A DNA stretch of 64,000 nucleotides from Drosophila miranda. Its lineage: Eukaryota; Arthropoda; Insecta; Diptera; Drosophilidae. The DNA lies in the NCBI RefSeq assembly GCF_003369915.1, contig NC_046677.1, positions 19,300,913-19,364,912 of the forward strand, read 5' to 3'. Shown piece by piece: positions 60,701 to 64,000 of this stretch (its first letter is position 1; every line of letters starts with the position of its first letter). Position numbers and translations under genes: made by a program. The notes beneath the pieces are model-generated. The model ran no database searches. It was not told the DNA's origin and saw nothing but the letters and a program-made list of their open reading frames with translations.

Positions 60701-61559
60701 ACATTTCTTTTTATCTTCATTTCTGGCAAATAAAATACAGCATTCCAAAATTACATGCCTTTTCAGGTGTTTTAAAGTAAGACGACAAAAGTGCGCGATT
60801 TAAGAAGATCAAGAAACTTTATATGAAAAACCTGTGTATTTAACATGTCTGACGAGCTGTAGGTAACAGGTCCCATATGCAGGAAATTAAATTGCCAATG
60901 CTCACGAAATTGACTTGTTCCACTTACATTTTGAAGCAAATGTTTCCGTTTGGAAAACGGAAAAGTCTTGCGTTTTGTGAAAACGGGAACACCAATTTTT
61001 TTAAAAGTGAAAACCGGAGTCTGCCTGATTAAGACCAAGCAAAAAAGGAAAGAATGATCTTAAATAAAGGAAAATACGGTTTTGTTAACTTTTTATTAAT
61101 AACAATTTTTTTTATTCAAATATATGGAAAAGGAGATGGTATATTTCTGAGTGTCAGTCGGTATATTTTATTAATAAATCCGCGGAAAATCTGCTAATAG
61201 CTGTATGATATTAGACTTTGTTATATTTTCTGAAAGTAGAGAGATAGCATGATACACACAAAGCAAAATTAGTGTTCGTAACCGTCTCAAAACACGTTTC
61301 CTGGCTATCAGTCGAATAACTGAGGCACTGTTTGTTACAAAATTATGTTTTCCAATACACACAGCCAGCCAACCAGAAAACTTGGTTCTGAAAATTGCAA
61401 CAATCGATTCTGTCTGCCACAACGATGCTCCCAGGTCAACTGGAAAGCCACCTGGACGTATATGTTTGCATGCTTTTCCTATAAGGCAGTCTCTGTTTTT
61501 GCAGCTAGTCAGTTAGCAAAGTCTAATGCCATATTGCTTGAGCAGAAACAAACAAATGT

Positions 61560-61735
61560 GCTCTCAATCAAATAAAGACACGAGCTGAGCTAATACTGAC
61601 TTTCGGCACTCTGAAGACGCTCATGCAATAGGCAAGAGTACGTAGACTCTTGGAATCGCAAAATATAATTGAGCACAAGTGTTGAGGGCTCCCGGCGTGC
61701 CTGGCAGCCGCCTCTACCTAACCTAACCGATGCAT
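61560..61735 (+). mobile_element. LINE 3'-end fragment
   Basis: It ends in CTCTACCTAACCTAACC after GGCTCCCGGCGTGCCTGGCA. The pattern resembles the 3' tail of the LINE at 26540-27311 (GGCGGCCGTCTCTACCTAACC). No coding part is kept. Confidence 0.5.
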
Positions 61736-61989
61736 TTACAAAAGAACTTCCTGACATATGAAATTGCCTAGAAGTGGAAGTGGAGACTACTGATCAGAAT
61801 TTCAATGTTCAATACAAGCAAATGTAATATACTTAAATTCTGTGAAAAAAGCACTCCCTCTTAAAAAACATTTTAAAAAACCAGAGGATAAAAAAAAACC
61901 ATAATTCAACAAATAATGTTCTTCAGTGAAGTTTCATAATTTTGAATGAAGGAATATACAGAAATGTATGAAAATAGTGCGGTGTCTCA

Positions 61990-62200
61990 GGAGTCTGGAT
62001 AAACCATTTGGTTACTATAGCTCTTATAGTCTTTGATATCTAGGCGCTCATCGGGACGGACAGACAGACATTGCTCAATCGACTCGGCTGTTGATGCTGA
62101 TCAAGTATATCTATACTTTATGGGGTCGGCTTCTTCTGGGTGTTACCAACATCCACTTTCCCAACAAATCGAATATACCCCTATACTCTTTTTAGTATCG
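61990..62200 (-). mobile_element. DINE-1-type remnant
   Basis: In reverse complement: TATAGTCTTTGATATCTAGG, GCGCTCATCGGGACGGACAG, CGACTCGGCTGTTGATGCTG, TTCTGGGTGTTACC and a final ATACCCCTATACTC. This is the start half of the element in inverted orientation. Confidence 0.75.
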
Positions 62201-64000
62201 CATTAGCATTAGCAAATAGCATTACAAAATTTTAATGACATAAAAATAGAAAAAAAAATGTTTAGCTTAAAATGCTAGTAGACTAATATTTTACTTTGAT
62301 ATTCTGTTGTTATACCGCGATGATTAGTGACCGGCGAGTCTACGATCCATGTAACCCACCCGTTCGGCACAAATGGATGGGTCAATAGAATACTGTGCGG
62401 ATTTAACTTTTTACCTCGAGTCTACGGAAAATAAAGCTCTCCTTGAAACTGACATGCCAGCTGAAAAATAGCACCAAATCCAGGTTAAATGACAAAAGCA
62501 AAAAATTTAATGAATTTTAATTTTGCAATGAACGAAACTAGCAGAATATGTATGTATTAGAGGTGCCATTCGGGCCCTTCACATTCACATATACATTACT
62601 TCTTACTATTTATTCATCATTACTTCTAAAGAATTATGTTACAATTGCATGTAAAGCACAATATACAAATTAATACTATCGATAGTTCGAACTGAAAAGA
62701 GTATAAACGGAGTGCATAAATATATTGTACAATTTAAATAAATCATAAGAAACTGAGTTCTGGGTATTATTATTACTAGTCGTAGTATTATTATATTATG
62801 TTATTCGACAATTATGTTCAAATGACAATTATATATATTGAGTTAGGTTAAAACCCCTATTATCGTTATGAGGCACGCTCGCGGGCCAAAGCACCTCCTC
62901 TCCTAACCATAGGGTTCTTAAACAAATGAGTAAACAATAATATTAATATTTACGTGTAGAAAACGAAACATGTTTTAACCAAAATATTTCAAGGAGCTTT
63001 AAATAAAATGTTTTTTTATTTTGTTTTACAGTTTATTTCTCTGGTGAGGGTAATCAAAATTTGCGTTTAATTATAAAAATAGTAAAGAGTACTACATTAA
63101 TAAGTAAAGAGTAAGAAATGAATTAAGTATATTGTAGTAGAAAAACCTTTTATGTTCTCGATCGGACTATATATATTCAATATGAAATATTCTTTAACAG
63201 AAAATTTGAAAATCCAAATTTTGGTAAAATAATAATTATATATTATAAAAAAGTTAATAAAGTATTACTTACCAATCTTGACGGTGGAATTGAGCATATT
63301 CGCCTTAGAATATAATACCGGCAGTATGCAAAGATGTTCTTCAATAGATGGTATGAAATTTTCGTCAAATATTTTTTTTTTGTATTTACCCAATGCATTT
63401 TGTCGTACCGATTATTTTAGGCAGTCATTTCAATAAGTGCTCTGAGTTTTACATCATACCATATGAATGTTTTTCCAATCATCTATGATTAAAAATTCGT
63501 GTAGTTTAGCCAAGCCTTTTCAGGCGCGATTTAATTATTTATTAATCGTTTTTGGCGACGATCGTAATACCTTTTGAAGATGATGCCTTGCACTTCGGAA
63601 GCTTATTTCAGTAACTTCGTACTGAATAAATTAGCTTTTCATATATGTACATCCGTTTTAAAGCTATTTATTTCAAAACAGAATCCTCATTATCCTGGTC
63701 TCCTCCATTCTTCCCAAGGTGGAATTTTGTTTTATCGCACTTTTCATTACACTATTCTTTATTAAGTCTATTGTAGAAAACTTGCTATATCCAACTTTGG
63801 TGCGAATACGTCGACAGGACAAATTTCACTGCAACGCCATTGATTACACTCTCACTTCACACGATTAAAAAAACGAGTCATTAATTCACAACTAAATCAA
63901 AAACTATTTATGTTTGTAACTATCAGCCGTGCTTCGGCTATCGAAAATCGTAAAAAGTTAAGAATTGACTGTCAGATCACACAATAGCGTGTTCCGGTTT

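Noticed and set aside
63271-63296. Possible first coding exon on the minus strand (MLNSTVKI followed by a GTAAGT donor)
   Set aside because: The donor phase does not fit the only candidate downstream exons (57029, 58332). A lone ATG plus donor is common by chance.

Overview
The window is animal DNA, almost certainly Drosophila. It is AT-rich, with short introns bounded by GT...AG, weak codon bias, and many DINE-1/Helentron, BEL/Pao, gypsy, LINE and Tc1 remnants. The recognised genes are all clear fly orthologues: Ufd4/HECTD1, mRpS7, nicalin, Rsf1, trunk (trk) and acylglycerol kinase (Mulk). The form of the DINE-1 elements suggests the obscura group, but that is from memory and unchecked. I believe most of these genes lie on chromosome arm 2L (Muller B) in D. 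melanogaster, so this is probably a repeat-rich piece of the homologous element.

Layout. 1-3777 is non-coding and ends in a promoter-like block. 3778-13152 (+) is the intact six-exon HECT ubiquitin ligase. A very young direct duplication of about 5.4 kb follows (12387-17800 and 17801-23186). It runs from inside the last large exon of Ufd4 to inside the mRpS7 coding exon. At the junction it makes an in-frame chimera: the mRpS7 promoter and first 73 residues joined to the last 236 residues of the HECT ligase, including the catalytic cysteine. The second copy restores an intact mRpS7 (22967-23614). 23615-29359 is repeat-rich and holds a BEL/Pao remnant and a 5'-truncated LINE with an 11-bp target duplication.

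29360-34106 (+) is a five-exon gene I do not recognise. Its last exon carries nested tandem repeats of about 142 residues. 35834-43149 (+) is nicalin. Its 4.3-kb first intron contains an intact-looking Tc1-family transposon and a full-length DINE-1 element. 43720-46471 is a large inverted repeat (arms about 1.3 kb, loop 66 bp). Each arm carries decayed BEL/Pao integrase sequence and one copy of a tiny Cys/Gly-rich gene pointing at the loop, so it could be a hairpin-RNA locus.

48177-48767 (-) is Rsf1. 52339-53025 (+) is trk and 53066-54405 (-) is Mulk; these two converge with about 40 bp between them. The last 10 kb holds an imperfect tandem repeat, two related terminal exons of an unidentified minus-strand gene (56916-57029 and 58207-58332), and transposon debris.

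The conserved genes act in unrelated processes: ubiquitin ligation, mitochondrial translation, ER translocon function, splicing repression, Torso signalling and lipid phosphorylation. Their proximity is ordinary gene order and not an operon. The strongest novelty candidates are the mRpS7-HECT chimera, the 2.75-kb palindrome, and the repeat-expanded protein at 29360-34106.
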